From CAYSBE01 sp046309355 (GTDB taxonomy: Bacteria > Bacteroidota > Bacteroidia > UKL13-3): a stretch of DNA of 23,146 nucleotides. Position 1 is the stretch's first letter; each line of letters opens with the position of its first letter. This document shows, in pieces, positions 4,927 to 13,111 of the stretch. Location of the stretch: the NCBI GenBank assembly GCA_046309355.1, contig JBKCPL010000030.1, forward strand, positions 1 through 23,146. The letters are read 5' to 3'. The notes beneath the pieces were generated by a model. The model made no database searches. It was given only the letters and a program-made list of their open reading frames with translations, and was not told the DNA's origin. Both the position numbers and the translations under genes were made by a program.

Positions 4927-7410
4927 ATGCGCATACAAAATAAGTTTATTCGTTATCTTATTTACATAGTGGGTACTCTGCTTTTTTTTGCAGCAGCGGT
5001 ATTTGCGTACATGTATACCTTCAGAAACGAACTGAAACAGCAGGCGTTAAAGGAACTTAACACACACCTGCAAACACAAATTCAGGTTAGCCACATTCGA
5101 ATGGATCTGTTCACCCAGTTTCCACGTATTTCTTTGGTGTTTGAACAAGTTGAGGTACAGGATGCATTTCACAGTGCCACACCGCTGTTAAAAGCCGAAC
5201 AGGTTGCCATAGGATTTAATGTGTTGGATGTATGGCGAAAAAACTACCGCATTTCGTCACTTAAAATTGCACAGGCCGAATTGCATATCGCTATTAATGC
5301 CAATGGGTTAGCCAATTATCACATCATAAAAACGAAAGATACCACATCGGATGAAATAGCTTTAATCAACTTACAGCACATTCAACTTAGCGATGTAAAA
5401 TTGCTATACGATTACAATCCGGCCTCATACCGTCAGGATATGTTTATTGACAACGCCATTTGCTCAGTCAATCTGCTTAAAGATAGCTGGGAATTTAACC
5501 TTGAGCAAGAGGGATTCGTAAACAGCATAAGCATGGGCAAGAAATCGCTCATGAACGACAAGACGCTGCAAGCGCGTGCACGAATTATTTATCAGATAAA
5601 TGAGGATAAATGGTTGTTTGAGCAAACCAATTACCACCTGTCTGACCTGAACTTTACGGCTGACGGATACTACACCTTTGGCAAGAAAGCAGATGACATT
5701 AGGATAGAAGTAAAGGCCGCTAAAACTTCCATACGGCAATTACTTTCCCTGCTGCCTGTAAAACCTGCTGAACTAAATGACTGGCAAAGTGGGGGTGACG
5801 TTCAGTTATCAGGTATTATTGAAGGCAAGCGCAGCAACACTGTTAGTCCCAAAATGATGTTTCAATTTACTGTTCAAAACGGAACTCTTTCAAACAGCAA
5901 ACTCAATTTTATCGCAAACTCCATTAACTGCCGGGGTAAACTTGCAATGACGAATGGACAATCGGAATTAGATCTGAAACAGGTGCAAATGCGAAGCGGC
6001 ACTTCGGAAATGAAAGGGGAGATGAGCATAACGAATTTTGATCAACCCTTTATTACAGCGGATGTGAAAGGAATACTGTCGGCTGATGATGCCTTAAAGC
6101 TAATGCTGTCTGAATATGTGAGGTCGGCTTCAGGTGATGTAAAGTATGCATGCAAGGTACAGGCATCACTTAAAGAGTTGAGAAATTCCAAACTGATGAG
6201 TAGCGAAGCCTTAACAGGCAAGTTTACTGTATCGTTTGCCAATATCGTTTTGAAAAATTCCGAAACACGTATTCAATCGTTGCAAGCCGAAATGGCTCTA
6301 AACAAAGACCTATTAATTGATGAGTTGAAGGTTAAGACGAATAAGTCAGACGTACGCTTACATGGATATGTAAATGGATTAGCTCCTATGCTTTTTGCAG
6401 GTAAACCGGCCGATATACACCTTACCCTCAATGCTGAACAGGTATATACATCCGATTGGTTGATGGGGCATACCCAATCTACAACACAGCACGATACGGC
6501 AACATCCGTCATACGGTCACTCAATCTCGATATGCACGTGAACAAGCTTGTGCATGAGAATATAGAAGCACGAGAACTACATGTAAAGGTGCGAGTAACG
6601 GATTTGGGTATTGTATTTAACGATTTAGATGTTCAACTGTTTGGCGGAAACATAAAGGGCAATGCCCGAATGCTGCGATACGGCAACAAACCCGATGTGC
6701 TTACAACACAACTTGCTTATGATGCGCTGGATATACAGCGTCTTTTCGCTGAGTGCAATAACTTCGGGCAGCAGGAATTGACATCCGCTCATGTTAGCGG
6801 TACGTTGTCAGGAAGTATACAGATGAGTTTGCCTGTCAACGATAAAAATGAATTCATGGTATCGGGGTTAACAGCACTGGCCGATATGCACCTGAAAAAC
6901 GGTACAATTCAAAAGTATGAACCGCTCAAGAAATTATCCCGATTTGCCGATGTAGATGAGTTAACGGAACTGCGTTTTTCTGACTTAAAAAATTCATTTA
7001 TGATTCAAAACAGTGTGATTACCATTCCTGAAATGGATATAGTATCTAATGCGCTCAACCTCACTTTATCAGGTACACAGGCTTTTGACGGTTTGATGGA
7101 TTACCGGATAAAAATGAGGTTATCCGAATTGCTTAAACGTAAGCGCAAGCCTCAGCCTCAAACTGATGAAGTGCAGGAAGAAGAGGAGGGAGGACGAGGT
7201 ATGTTCATCTTCCTGACTATGAAAGGTTATGCAGACAATCTCAAAATTGCATACGATAAGGTTTCAGTAAAAAAGAAAGTGAAGCAGGATTTATCAGAAG
7301 AAAAGGAACGAATAAAAGACGTGTTGAAAAAAGAGCTGGGCATTCGAAAGGACCCAACCATTAAAGAAAAGAATACCAACGATGATGAACTTGAATTTGA
7401 ACAGGAATAA
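4927..7410 (+). CDS. AsmA-family envelope protein
   Basis: An 827-residue AsmA-like protein. I choose the ATG at 4927 because it opens directly into the N-terminal membrane anchor (residues about 8-30, YLIYIVGTLLFFAAAVFAYM); an upstream GTG at 4837 would add an unlikely 30 residues. After the anchor comes the AsmA N-terminal pattern (LKQQALKELNTHLQTQIQVSHIRMDLFTQFPRISL split over residues 35-70), then long repeats of short beta-strand-like segments typical of AsmA/TamB-type lipid-transfer bridges in the periplasm. The C-terminal AsmA_2-like stretch is followed by a highly charged tail (about residues 735-827) with a Glu-rich patch. Members of this family are linked to outer-membrane homeostasis; a phospholipid-transport role is inference from better-studied homologues. 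A likely -7 box, TATATTCG, is at 4909-4916. The gene is followed after 14 nt by the SH3-like hypothetical. Confidence 0.8.
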   Translation: MRIQNKFIRYLIYIVGTLLFFAAAVFAYMYTFRNELKQQALKELNTHLQTQIQVSHIRMDLFTQFPRISLVFEQVEVQDAFHSATPLLKAEQVAIGFNVLDVWRKNYRISSLKIAQAELHIAINANGLANYHIIKTKDTTSDEIALINLQHIQLSDVKLLYDYNPASYRQDMFIDNAICSVNLLKDSWEFNLEQEGFVNSISMGKKSLMNDKTLQARARIIYQINEDKWLFEQTNYHLSDLNFTADGYYTFGKKADDIRIEVKAAKTSIRQLLSLLPVKPAELNDWQSGGDVQLSGIIEGKRSNTVSPKMMFQFTVQNGTLSNSKLNFIANSINCRGKLAMTNGQSELDLKQVQMRSGTSEMKGEMSITNFDQPFITADVKGILSADDALKLMLSEYVRSASGDVKYACKVQASLKELRNSKLMSSEALTGKFTVSFANIVLKNSETRIQSLQAEMALNKDLLIDELKVKTNKSDVRLHGYVNGLAPMLFAGKPADIHLTLNAEQVYTSDWLMGHTQSTTQHDTATSVIRSLNLDMHVNKLVHENIEARELHVKVRVTDLGIVFNDLDVQLFGGNIKGNARMLRYGNKPDVLTTQLAYDALDIQRLFAECNNFGQQELTSAHVSGTLSGSIQMSLPVNDKNEFMVSGLTALADMHLKNGTIQKYEPLKKLSRFADVDELTELRFSDLKNSFMIQNSVITIPEMDIVSNALNLTLSGTQAFDGLMDYRIKMRLSELLKRKRKPQPQTDEVQEEEEGGRGMFIFLTMKGYADNLKIAYDKVSVKKKVKQDLSEEKERIKDVLKKELGIRKDPTIKEKNTNDDELEFEQE

Positions 7411-7424
7411 TGTTATAAAATAGT

Positions 7425-7961
7425 ATGGAAACAGAATTAGGAATAGGATCGCGAGTGAAGCATCCAACTTATGGTAATGGTGTGGTAGTAAATGTTAAAT
7501 CAGCAATATATGCTGTTGTATTTACTGACTACGGGCGCAAGGATATAAACCGTTTTCAGCACGAAATGGAGGTAGTTGAGTGTATTGAATCGCCTGATGA
7601 CATGATTAGCAGTGCCGATGTTGAACGAACCATGATGTCTATTTTACGTAGGTGGAGTGATATTCAGGAAGAGGTAAGCCTTGGAAGTAAATGGACAGGA
7701 GGCAAACTCATTTTGCAACCGGCTGATATAAACCTGCAGGGAAAAGAAATGCCCATCGATGCGTTTTTTCACAAAATTGTAATGCTGCGCGACCGCCTGC
7801 GTGTGCTGGAGCAACGCATCAATGCGCATGATAAGCTGAACGATGAAGACAAAGTAAATATGCAGCAATACATAACACGTATTTATGGTTCTCTTACTTC
7901 ATTCAACGTATTATTTAAATATCCCCACGATCATTTTGTAGGCGAAAAAAGCAAGGATTAG
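7425..7961 (+). CDS. Conserved-looking hypothetical with N-terminal SH3-like domain
   Basis: A 178-residue soluble protein starting 14 nt after the AsmA gene, so probably in one operon with it. Residues 5-45 (IGSRVKHPTYGNGVVVNV, then YAVVFTDYGRKDINRF) resemble the SH3-like beta-barrel at the C-terminus of UvrD/PcrA helicases and the DUF3553 type, with the pattern GxxVxHpxyGxGxV followed by V-x-F-x-x-G-x-K. The remainder (about 60-178) is predicted mostly helical, including a regular segment FFHKIVMLRDRLRVLEQRI that could form a coiled coil. No signal peptide or membrane segment is visible. In UvrD-type proteins this fold contacts RNA polymerase or DNA; transferring that role here would be speculation. 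I do not recognise a named gene. Confidence 0.6.
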   Translation: METELGIGSRVKHPTYGNGVVVNVKSAIYAVVFTDYGRKDINRFQHEMEVVECIESPDDMISSADVERTMMSILRRWSDIQEEVSLGSKWTGGKLILQPADINLQGKEMPIDAFFHKIVMLRDRLRVLEQRINAHDKLNDEDKVNMQQYITRIYGSLTSFNVLFKYPHDHFVGEKSKD

Positions 7962-7973
7962 AAGTACAGAGCT

Positions 7974-8007
7974 ACACAGGTGTGACTACTTATACTTCTT
8001 CCTGTGT
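7974..8007. terminator. Possible shared terminator between convergent genes
   Basis: ACACAGG at 7974-7980 and CCTGTGT at 8001-8007 are perfect inverse complements with a 20-nt loop, spanning the end of the WD40 gene (stop at 7990-7992) and the gap after the hypothetical gene. There is no T-run, so this is only a candidate. Confidence 0.28.
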
Positions 8008-8907
8008 CAGCTCAAATGCCATGATTTGACGGTCATCGCTGCAGGTAACTATGGTGTGGTTGTTCATCCACAACAGTTTATTGATGGAGTTGATATGGCT
8101 ATCGTTTCGTGGTTTATCAATTACCTTTAGCAACTGCATGGTAGCACTGTTCCATAGTTTGATTGTTTTATCCATACTTGTAGTAGCAAATAAGGAATGG
8201 TCAGGACAAAATGCGATACTTTTTATATGCAGAGTATGTGCAGGTATATCGTGTTCAAGAGAATATGTATCTTGAACCTTCCAGCGCTTTAGCATAGCAT
8301 CGCGTCCGCCCGAAAGTAAATAGCTGCCGTTATCCGAATAGCTGAGTGCAAAAACGGAATTGTTGTGCGCATCCAGTGTACTTATCGGACTCAAATCAGA
8401 TAAACGGTAAATCCTAACTTTATAGTCGCTGAAGCCAACAGCCAGTTGGTGCTGATTGGGATGCAATGCAATTACACGTGCACTTTTATCGCTGCTGTGG
8501 CATGCGTACAACAAGGCCATGTCCGATTTGCGCCACACACATATTCGTCCGTCCCCGCCTGCCGTAATCAAATTCTCTTCTGTTTGCTGTATGTCGTATA
8601 GGCCATTTATATGGGCTTCCAGGTTACGTATTTCACTTCCCGATATCAAATCTACTACATGCAGATTGCCCGATGCGGTACCGCAATACAACTTCATATC
8701 TGCACGGTCAGCACACAGCGAGTACACAGGACGTGGCGTTTGTACCACAAGTTTGCCATCGCCTTTTGTTTCTATATTCCATTCGGCAACATAGCCTTCA
8801 TCTCCACCACTGTATATGCAATAGTCGTTCACACTTTTACATAGAGTATAAACTGCACCTTTGTGTCCGCTGAAATGTGCTATTTTTGCTACCGATATTC
8901 GTTTCAT
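7990..8907 (-). CDS. WD40-repeat beta-propeller protein
   Basis: A 305-residue cytoplasmic protein made almost entirely of WD40 repeats, consistent with one seven-bladed propeller. The blades can be followed by their W-x/W-D-like ends: VAEWN, LHVVD, ICVWR, VRIYR, LKRWK, IKLWN and IMAFE. GH/AH-type starts include SGHKGAVY, AHINGLY, AHNNSVF and AHTLHIK. There is no signal peptide. WD40 proteins are scaffolds, and the sequence gives no partner. The ATG at 8905-8907 overlaps the start codon of the divergent phosphopantetheinyl transferase gene (8906-8908), so the promoter must lie inside that gene. A TATTTTCG (7/8 match) is found on the minus strand about 30 nt upstream. Confidence 0.85.
   Translation of the reverse strand: MKRISVAKIAHFSGHKGAVYTLCKSVNDYCIYSGGDEGYVAEWNIETKGDGKLVVQTPRPVYSLCADRADMKLYCGTASGNLHVVDLISGSEIRNLEAHINGLYDIQQTEENLITAGGDGRICVWRKSDMALLYACHSSDKSARVIALHPNQHQLAVGFSDYKVRIYRLSDLSPISTLDAHNNSVFALSYSDNGSYLLSGGRDAMLKRWKVQDTYSLEHDIPAHTLHIKSIAFCPDHSLFATTSMDKTIKLWNSATMQLLKVIDKPRNDSHINSINKLLWMNNHTIVTCSDDRQIMAFELTQEEV
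8860..8888 (+). promoter_or_regulatory. Promoter of the phosphopantetheinyl transferase gene, inside the WD40 CDS
   Basis: TTTG at 8860-8863 and TATTTTTG at 8881-8888 (exact TAnnTTTG) are separated by 17 nt. The box ends 17 nt before the ATG at 8906, so the leader would be only about 10-13 nt. It lies over codons 7-16 of the opposing WD40 gene. Confidence 0.55.
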
Positions 8908-9523
8908 GCCGCTAATTCATCATTTTACAATAAACGAAAATACAACATTACTTGTTTGGCACATCACAGAAGAGCCTCACGAGTTGCATTCGCGATTTCT
9001 GCATCGTCTGACCGATTTACAGTACGTGGCTTCGCTGCAAAATCTTCACTGGCTGGCCAGCAGAGCAGCTATAGCTGCGTGTTTTGATACAGGTACTATT
9101 CAGGTAGTGAAAGACGAATACAACAAACCCTCACTGCTGGTTGACGGGTTGTTGTACCACGTTTCCATCACACACTCGTTTGATTATGCAGCTGTACTGA
9201 TTAGTTCTAAAAATGAAGTGGCTATTGATATGGAAAAGTTCGACAAGAGAATTGAACGTGTAAAAAACAAGTTTGCATCGGATGAGGAATTGCATTTTGC
9301 ACGTACCTATAGGCAACTCACTTTACTGTGGTCGGCCAAAGAAACACTCTACAAATTTTATGGTAAAAAAGCGGTGCTGTTTAAGTCGCAATTGTCAGTA
9401 GATGCATTTTCAGATACGGCTGAAGTATTAAACGGTCATGTACACATCACTGATTACAACCGGCAGCTTCCCATATCAGTCTATATTTTGAACGACTATT
9501 GCCTGACTTACATCGTTCAGTAG
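8906..9523 (+). CDS. 4'-phosphopantetheinyl transferase superfamily protein
   Basis: This protein transfers the 4'-phosphopantetheine arm from CoA to a serine of an acyl or peptidyl carrier protein, in the cytoplasm. The 205 residues match the Sfp-like single-chain size. Key motifs are H90 in SITHS, the Mg-binding pair D108/E110 in VAIDMEKFDKRIERV, and W142-SAKE-xxx-K150 (W142, K145, E146, K150). The start is the ATG at 8906; an upstream TTG at 8861 would add residues encoded opposite the WD40 start. No carrier protein or polyketide/peptide synthetase genes are in the window, so it may serve the housekeeping acyl carrier protein, though that is a guess. Its stop is 5 nt from the end of the convergent small secreted-protein gene. 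Confidence 0.85.
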   Translation: MPLIHHFTINENTTLLVWHITEEPHELHSRFLHRLTDLQYVASLQNLHWLASRAAIAACFDTGTIQVVKDEYNKPSLLVDGLLYHVSITHSFDYAAVLISSKNEVAIDMEKFDKRIERVKNKFASDEELHFARTYRQLTLLWSAKETLYKFYGKKAVLFKSQLSVDAFSDTAEVLNGHVHITDYNRQLPISVYILNDYCLTYIVQ

Positions 9524-9528
9524 GCACA

Positions 9529-9912
9529 CTAATTTCGTTCCAGCACTATTTCTTTGAGCATCATATTTTCCTGATAAAACTCAAATCGGGCAAACAGGAC
9601 TGCGATGTCATCTTTATAAATACCGTACGTTTGGGTATAACCATTGTTAGTTTCTGCTGCTTTTTTCACAATGGATTTTTTCTCCGGTTTAAAATACAGT
9701 TTCATCCATTGGTTAACCTGCTCAGCTGTTAATGTGCGCTCCAGGGTATCGTAGGTGAATGTTACGGGGTCAGTTATAAATCCGTTGAAGTTGTATTGTT
9801 TGAGTGCTTCCATCAATTCGGCATCGCGGTTAAATGATTCGTAAAGTGTATTTTGAGCCATACACACAAAAGCAGCAGGAAGTAAAAATAAGGCCAGCAG
9901 TAATTTTTTCAT
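9529..9912 (-). CDS. Small secreted protein of unknown function
   Basis: A 127-residue protein from the ATG at 9910-9912. It begins with a signal peptide (MKKLLLALFLLPAAFVCMAQ, predicted cut near AQ-N), so it is periplasmic or exported. The mature part of about 107 residues is unremarkable and mixed alpha/beta, with aromatic-rich segments (TDPVTFTYDTLERTLT, ARFEFYQENMMLKEIV). I do not recognise a family. It is divergent from the TonB-dependent receptor gene, and the palindromic operator at 9949-9987 lies between them, overlapping a possible minus-strand -7 sequence (TAAATTTTG), so the two could be co-regulated. That link is inference. Confidence 0.65.
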   Translation of the reverse strand: MKKLLLALFLLPAAFVCMAQNTLYESFNRDAELMEALKQYNFNGFITDPVTFTYDTLERTLTAEQVNQWMKLYFKPEKKSIVKKAAETNNGYTQTYGIYKDDIAVLFARFEFYQENMMLKEIVLERN

Positions 9913-9948
9913 GGACGCAATATCACGCAATTCATGAATCGGTCAAAA

Positions 9949-9987
9949 TTTAGATAAGTCTAAAAATAATATTTATACTATCTAAAT
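9949..9987. promoter_or_regulatory. Double palindromic operator, DtxR/MntR-like
   Basis: TTTAGA-TAAG-TCTAAA at 9949-9964 is a perfect 16-bp palindrome. A second, degenerate copy, TTTATA-CTA-TCTAAA, ends at 9986, exactly 22 bp (two helical turns) further on. In addition ATTTAGATA (9948-9956) and TATCTAAAT (9979-9987) form a 9-bp inverted repeat. The half-site TTTAGA/TCTAAA resembles binding sites of DtxR-family Fe/Mn-dependent repressors. The location between a divergent gene pair including a TonB receptor fits metal-responsive repression, but the regulator is not in this window. Confidence 0.5.
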
Positions 9988-9993
9988 ATGCTT

Positions 9994-10001
9994 TACCTTT
10001 G
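9994..10001 (+). promoter_or_regulatory. -7 element of the TonB-dependent receptor gene
   Basis: TACCTTTG is an exact TAnnTTTG match ending only 6 nt before the ATG at 10008, implying a nearly leaderless mRNA. The operator at 9949-9987 covers the -33 region, as expected for repression. Confidence 0.4.
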
Positions 10002-10007
10002 ACCTCC

Positions 10008-12263
10008 ATGTTTCGTTATTTTCTATTGCTTTTCATCTGTATGCTGTCTACCTGCATATTTGCGCAGCGCACCCTAACAGGTCGAATAACGGCTGACGGA
10101 TTACCTGTGAAAAACGCTACGGTTAAGCTGCTTCCTGACGGAAGTTCAGCACTGACTAACGATTCTGGCTGCTACTTGCTGAATGTTCCTGACAAAAAGT
10201 TGTATCGCCTTCAGGTTTCAGCAAACGGGTATTCAACACTTGAAAGAGATGTGGAGCGCACGGATACCGAACGTATAGTTGCAGATATAAACATTCAGCG
10301 ACTAAGCATGCTGGCTGATGAGGTGGTTATTAGCGGTACCATGAAGGAAGTAACCAGAAGCAAATCCGTTGTGCCGGTCGAAATTTACCGCGCCTCGTTT
10401 TTTAGGAAAACAGCAGTAACAGGTTTATTTGAATCGATGCAGATGGTGAATGGCATTGTGCCGGTAATTAGCTGCAACGTTTGCAACACGGGTAGTTTTA
10501 GTATAAATGGTCTGGATGGTCCCTACACTATGGTGATGATTGACGGCATGCCCATCGTAAGCGCATTATCAACTGTGTATAGTTTAAATGCAATACCCAA
10601 TTCGATAATTGATCGAATAGAGGTGGTAAAAGGTCCGGCCTCTACGCTTTACGGTTCCGAAGCAGTGGCGGGTCTCATCAATATTGTTACTGTAAAACCC
10701 GATAAAGCTCCGCGAATTTCGGCCGATATGTTTGCTACCACCTACAACGAATGGAATACGGATTTGAGTTTTGCATACCGCACAAAACGTTACAGCACGT
10801 TGTTCAGCATGAATATTCTTGCGATGCCTACACCGTGGGATAAGAACAAAGACGGCTTTACTGATGTTAGTCTGCAGCAGCGCATTTCAATCTTTAACAA
10901 GTGGCAGTTCAACCGTAAATCGGGCAAGCAGCACTCACTGGCTTTACGCTATGTGTTTGAAGACCGCTGGGGAGGTGATATCCGTTGGAATAAGAAGTTC
11001 AGAGGTGGCGACAGTATTTACGGAGAATCTATTTACACCCATCGTGCCGAATTAATTGGTGTGTATGAATTGCCACACGTATCAAATGTGAAGTTGATGT
11101 ATTCGTACAATGTACATCATCAAAATTCAGTGTACGGTGTTACGCCTTACACCGCATTGCAGCAAGTTGGTTTTAGTCAGTTGTACTGGAATAAAAGCAT
11201 CAACAACCACGATGTGACTGCAGGCATTGCAGGCAGATATACGTATTATGACGACAATACGCCTGCTACCCGCTCAGCCGATACGTTATCTCCGCAAAAC
11301 AGGCCTGTGCACACCATGCTTCCCGGAATTTTTGTTCAGGATGAATGGAAAATAAACCTTCGTCATCAGCTATTGCTAGGCGCTCGTTTGGATTATTACC
11401 ATGCACACGGTACGGTTTTTTCGCCCCGACTTAATTACCGCTGGAGGCTAAACGACAACAACAGCATACGTGTATCGGCCGGCAACGGTTTTAGGGTGGT
11501 AAATATTTTTACCGAAGAGCATGCTTCACTCACTGGTGCCAGACGTATTGAAATACGCAATACACTTAATCCTGAACAATCCTATACTATCAATGCACAA
11601 TTCACCCGTTATATTTCCTTTAAAAGCGGATACATGAATATGGAGCTGTCTCCCTTTTACACCTATTTCATCAACCGAATTGTTGCTGATTACGATACCG
11701 ATCCCAATGCGATTATTTACAACAATTTAACAGGCTATGCCATATCGCGTGGTATTAGTATTTCGGTTGATGCGTTATGGAGTAACGGTATACGTTTCAA
11801 TGCAGGTGCTACAGCGCTGGATGTATTCAGGGTAGATCAATTAGCAGATGGCAGCGAGGAACGCAGCCGACTGGTATATGCTCCCGAGTGGATGGCTACG
11901 TATCAACTTTCTCTTCCATACCGGCCTTACGACTTAGTTTTCGATTATACAGCACAGGTTTACGGACCTATGCGCATGCCTGTATTGCCCGATGATTTCA
12001 GACAGCCCTATTCGCCTGTATACAGTCTCCATAATATTCAGCTTACCAAGTCGTTTCACAGCGGTATTTCGCTGTATGGCGGGGTAAGAAATCTGTTCAA
12101 CTTTTTGCCCGTATCGCCCATTATGCGTCCGTTTGATCCGTTTGACAGAAATGTAAACGATGCAGTACAAAATCCGAATGGATACACGTTTGATGCAGCC
12201 TACAATTATGCACCTGTGATGGGGATTCGCTTGTTTGCCGGAGTGCGTTACGTATTCAAGTAA
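10008..12263 (+). CDS. TonB-dependent outer-membrane receptor
   Basis: A 751-residue outer-membrane transporter powered by TonB-ExbBD. The signal peptide is residues 1-20 (ending CIFAQ). Residues 21-100 form a carboxypeptidase-regulatory-like beta-sandwich common in Bacteroidota receptors. A TonB-box-like DEVVISG lies at about 104-110, the plug domain at about 115-235 (IDGMPIV, IDRIEVVKGPASTLYGSEAVAGLINIVT), then a 22-strand barrel ending in aromatic ...FAGVRYVFK. A C156-x-x-C159 pair (ISCNVCNTG) sits in the plug. The ATG at 10008 is chosen over a TTG at 9999, which overlaps the -7 box. There is no SusD partner, so it is more likely a metal, siderophore or cobalamin receptor than a glycan importer. 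The upstream DtxR-like operator supports metal regulation; the substrate is unknown. The stop is 5 nt from that of the convergent LOG gene. Confidence 0.9.
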   Translation: MFRYFLLLFICMLSTCIFAQRTLTGRITADGLPVKNATVKLLPDGSSALTNDSGCYLLNVPDKKLYRLQVSANGYSTLERDVERTDTERIVADINIQRLSMLADEVVISGTMKEVTRSKSVVPVEIYRASFFRKTAVTGLFESMQMVNGIVPVISCNVCNTGSFSINGLDGPYTMVMIDGMPIVSALSTVYSLNAIPNSIIDRIEVVKGPASTLYGSEAVAGLINIVTVKPDKAPRISADMFATTYNEWNTDLSFAYRTKRYSTLFSMNILAMPTPWDKNKDGFTDVSLQQRISIFNKWQFNRKSGKQHSLALRYVFEDRWGGDIRWNKKFRGGDSIYGESIYTHRAELIGVYELPHVSNVKLMYSYNVHHQNSVYGVTPYTALQQVGFSQLYWNKSINNHDVTAGIAGRYTYYDDNTPATRSADTLSPQNRPVHTMLPGIFVQDEWKINLRHQLLLGARLDYYHAHGTVFSPRLNYRWRLNDNNSIRVSAGNGFRVVNIFTEEHASLTGARRIEIRNTLNPEQSYTINAQFTRYISFKSGYMNMELSPFYTYFINRIVADYDTDPNAIIYNNLTGYAISRGISISVDALWSNGIRFNAGATALDVFRVDQLADGSEERSRLVYAPEWMATYQLSLPYRPYDLVFDYTAQVYGPMRMPVLPDDFRQPYSPVYSLHNIQLTKSFHSGISLYGGVRNLFNFLPVSPIMRPFDPFDRNVNDAVQNPNGYTFDAAYNYAPVMGIRLFAGVRYVFK

Positions 12264-12268
12264 ATGAC

Positions 12269-13036
12269 TCAGCCGGCCTTACGCCAGTTAAATACTTCAC
12301 CCAGCCAAGGCACAGGTTTAAATACGCGTGTACGTTTAAGTCCGAAGCGCTCAATGGAATACTTCTGAATATGTTTGATTGTTTCGTCAAGTGAATCTGT
12401 AATCAGTAGCAAATCCAAATCTTCAGGGGAAATGGTACCTTCCTGCTTCATCACATCTAGCATATCGGTGAGTTTTTTCCAGTAATCAACTCCTATAAGT
12501 ACCACAGGAAAATTTTTGATTTTCCCGGTTTGAATAAGTGTTAGCGCTTCGAATAGTTCATCCAAAGTGCCCATACCTCCGGGCATGCACACAAATGCAT
12601 ACGAGTACTTTATAAGCAGTGTTTTTCGCACAAAAAAGTAGCGAAACTCAACAGATGTATGAACGTATGGATTTTCTTTTTGCTCGTGGGGCAATACAAT
12701 ATTGCACCCTACTGATTGTCCTCCGGTTTCAAATGCACCACGGTTAGCTGCTTCCATAATTCCCGGACCACCACCTGTTAACACCGTAAAACCTAGATGC
12801 CCTAATTGTGAACCTAACTCACGCGCCTTTATGTATGAAGGATGATCTTCTTTGAAGCGGGCGCTGCCAAATACCGTTACACACGGGCCAATAAAATGCA
12901 ACCTGCGAAAGCCTCGTATAAACTCGCGAAGCACTTTAAATATAAAAAGCAGCTCGCGGGTACGTGAGCGTGGTCCTTCTAAAAACCTGCGCTCAGATCC
13001 GGCATATTTATCTGTGATGCGTTGTTTAGTTGTCAT
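12269..13036 (-). CDS. LOG-family Rossmann-fold protein (TIGR00730 type)
   Basis: A 255-residue cytoplasmic protein with the lysine-decarboxylase-like/LOG Rossmann fold. A nucleotide-binding loop is at 88-101 (GGGPGIMEAANRGA) and the family signature PGGMGTLDE at 152-160, with R137/K138 (FFVRKTLL) upstream. LOG proteins act as cytokinin riboside 5'-monophosphate phosphoribohydrolases, or more generally as nucleotide 5'-monophosphate nucleosidases; the old 'lysine decarboxylase' label is not supported. The N-terminal about 50 residues are an extra basic helical extension, as in the longer LOG subgroup. A -7 box precedes it at 13060-13067 and gldN lies upstream on the same strand (75-bp gap), so it may be transcribed alone. 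Confidence 0.88.
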   Translation of the reverse strand: MTTKQRITDKYAGSERRFLEGPRSRTRELLFIFKVLREFIRGFRRLHFIGPCVTVFGSARFKEDHPSYIKARELGSQLGHLGFTVLTGGGPGIMEAANRGAFETGGQSVGCNIVLPHEQKENPYVHTSVEFRYFFVRKTLLIKYSYAFVCMPGGMGTLDELFEALTLIQTGKIKNFPVVLIGVDYWKKLTDMLDVMKQEGTISPEDLDLLLITDSLDETIKHIQKYSIERFGLKRTRVFKPVPWLGEVFNWRKAG

Positions 13037-13059
13037 AAGTGTGTGATTGTGTGGGTGAA

Positions 13060-13067
13060 CAAAGTTA
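13060..13067 (-). promoter_or_regulatory. -7 element of the LOG gene
   Basis: On the minus strand TAACTTTG is an exact TAnnTTTG match, 23 nt upstream of the ATG. No TTG is seen at the -33 distance. Confidence 0.38.
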
Positions 13068-13111
13068 ACGTATTCATACAGGGTTTATTTTTTTACTTGT
13101 GCTGTTTAGTA

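Noticed and set aside
12269..13036. Lysine decarboxylase
   Set aside because: PGGMGTLDE is the LOG-family signature; LOG proteins were historically mislabelled as lysine decarboxylases.
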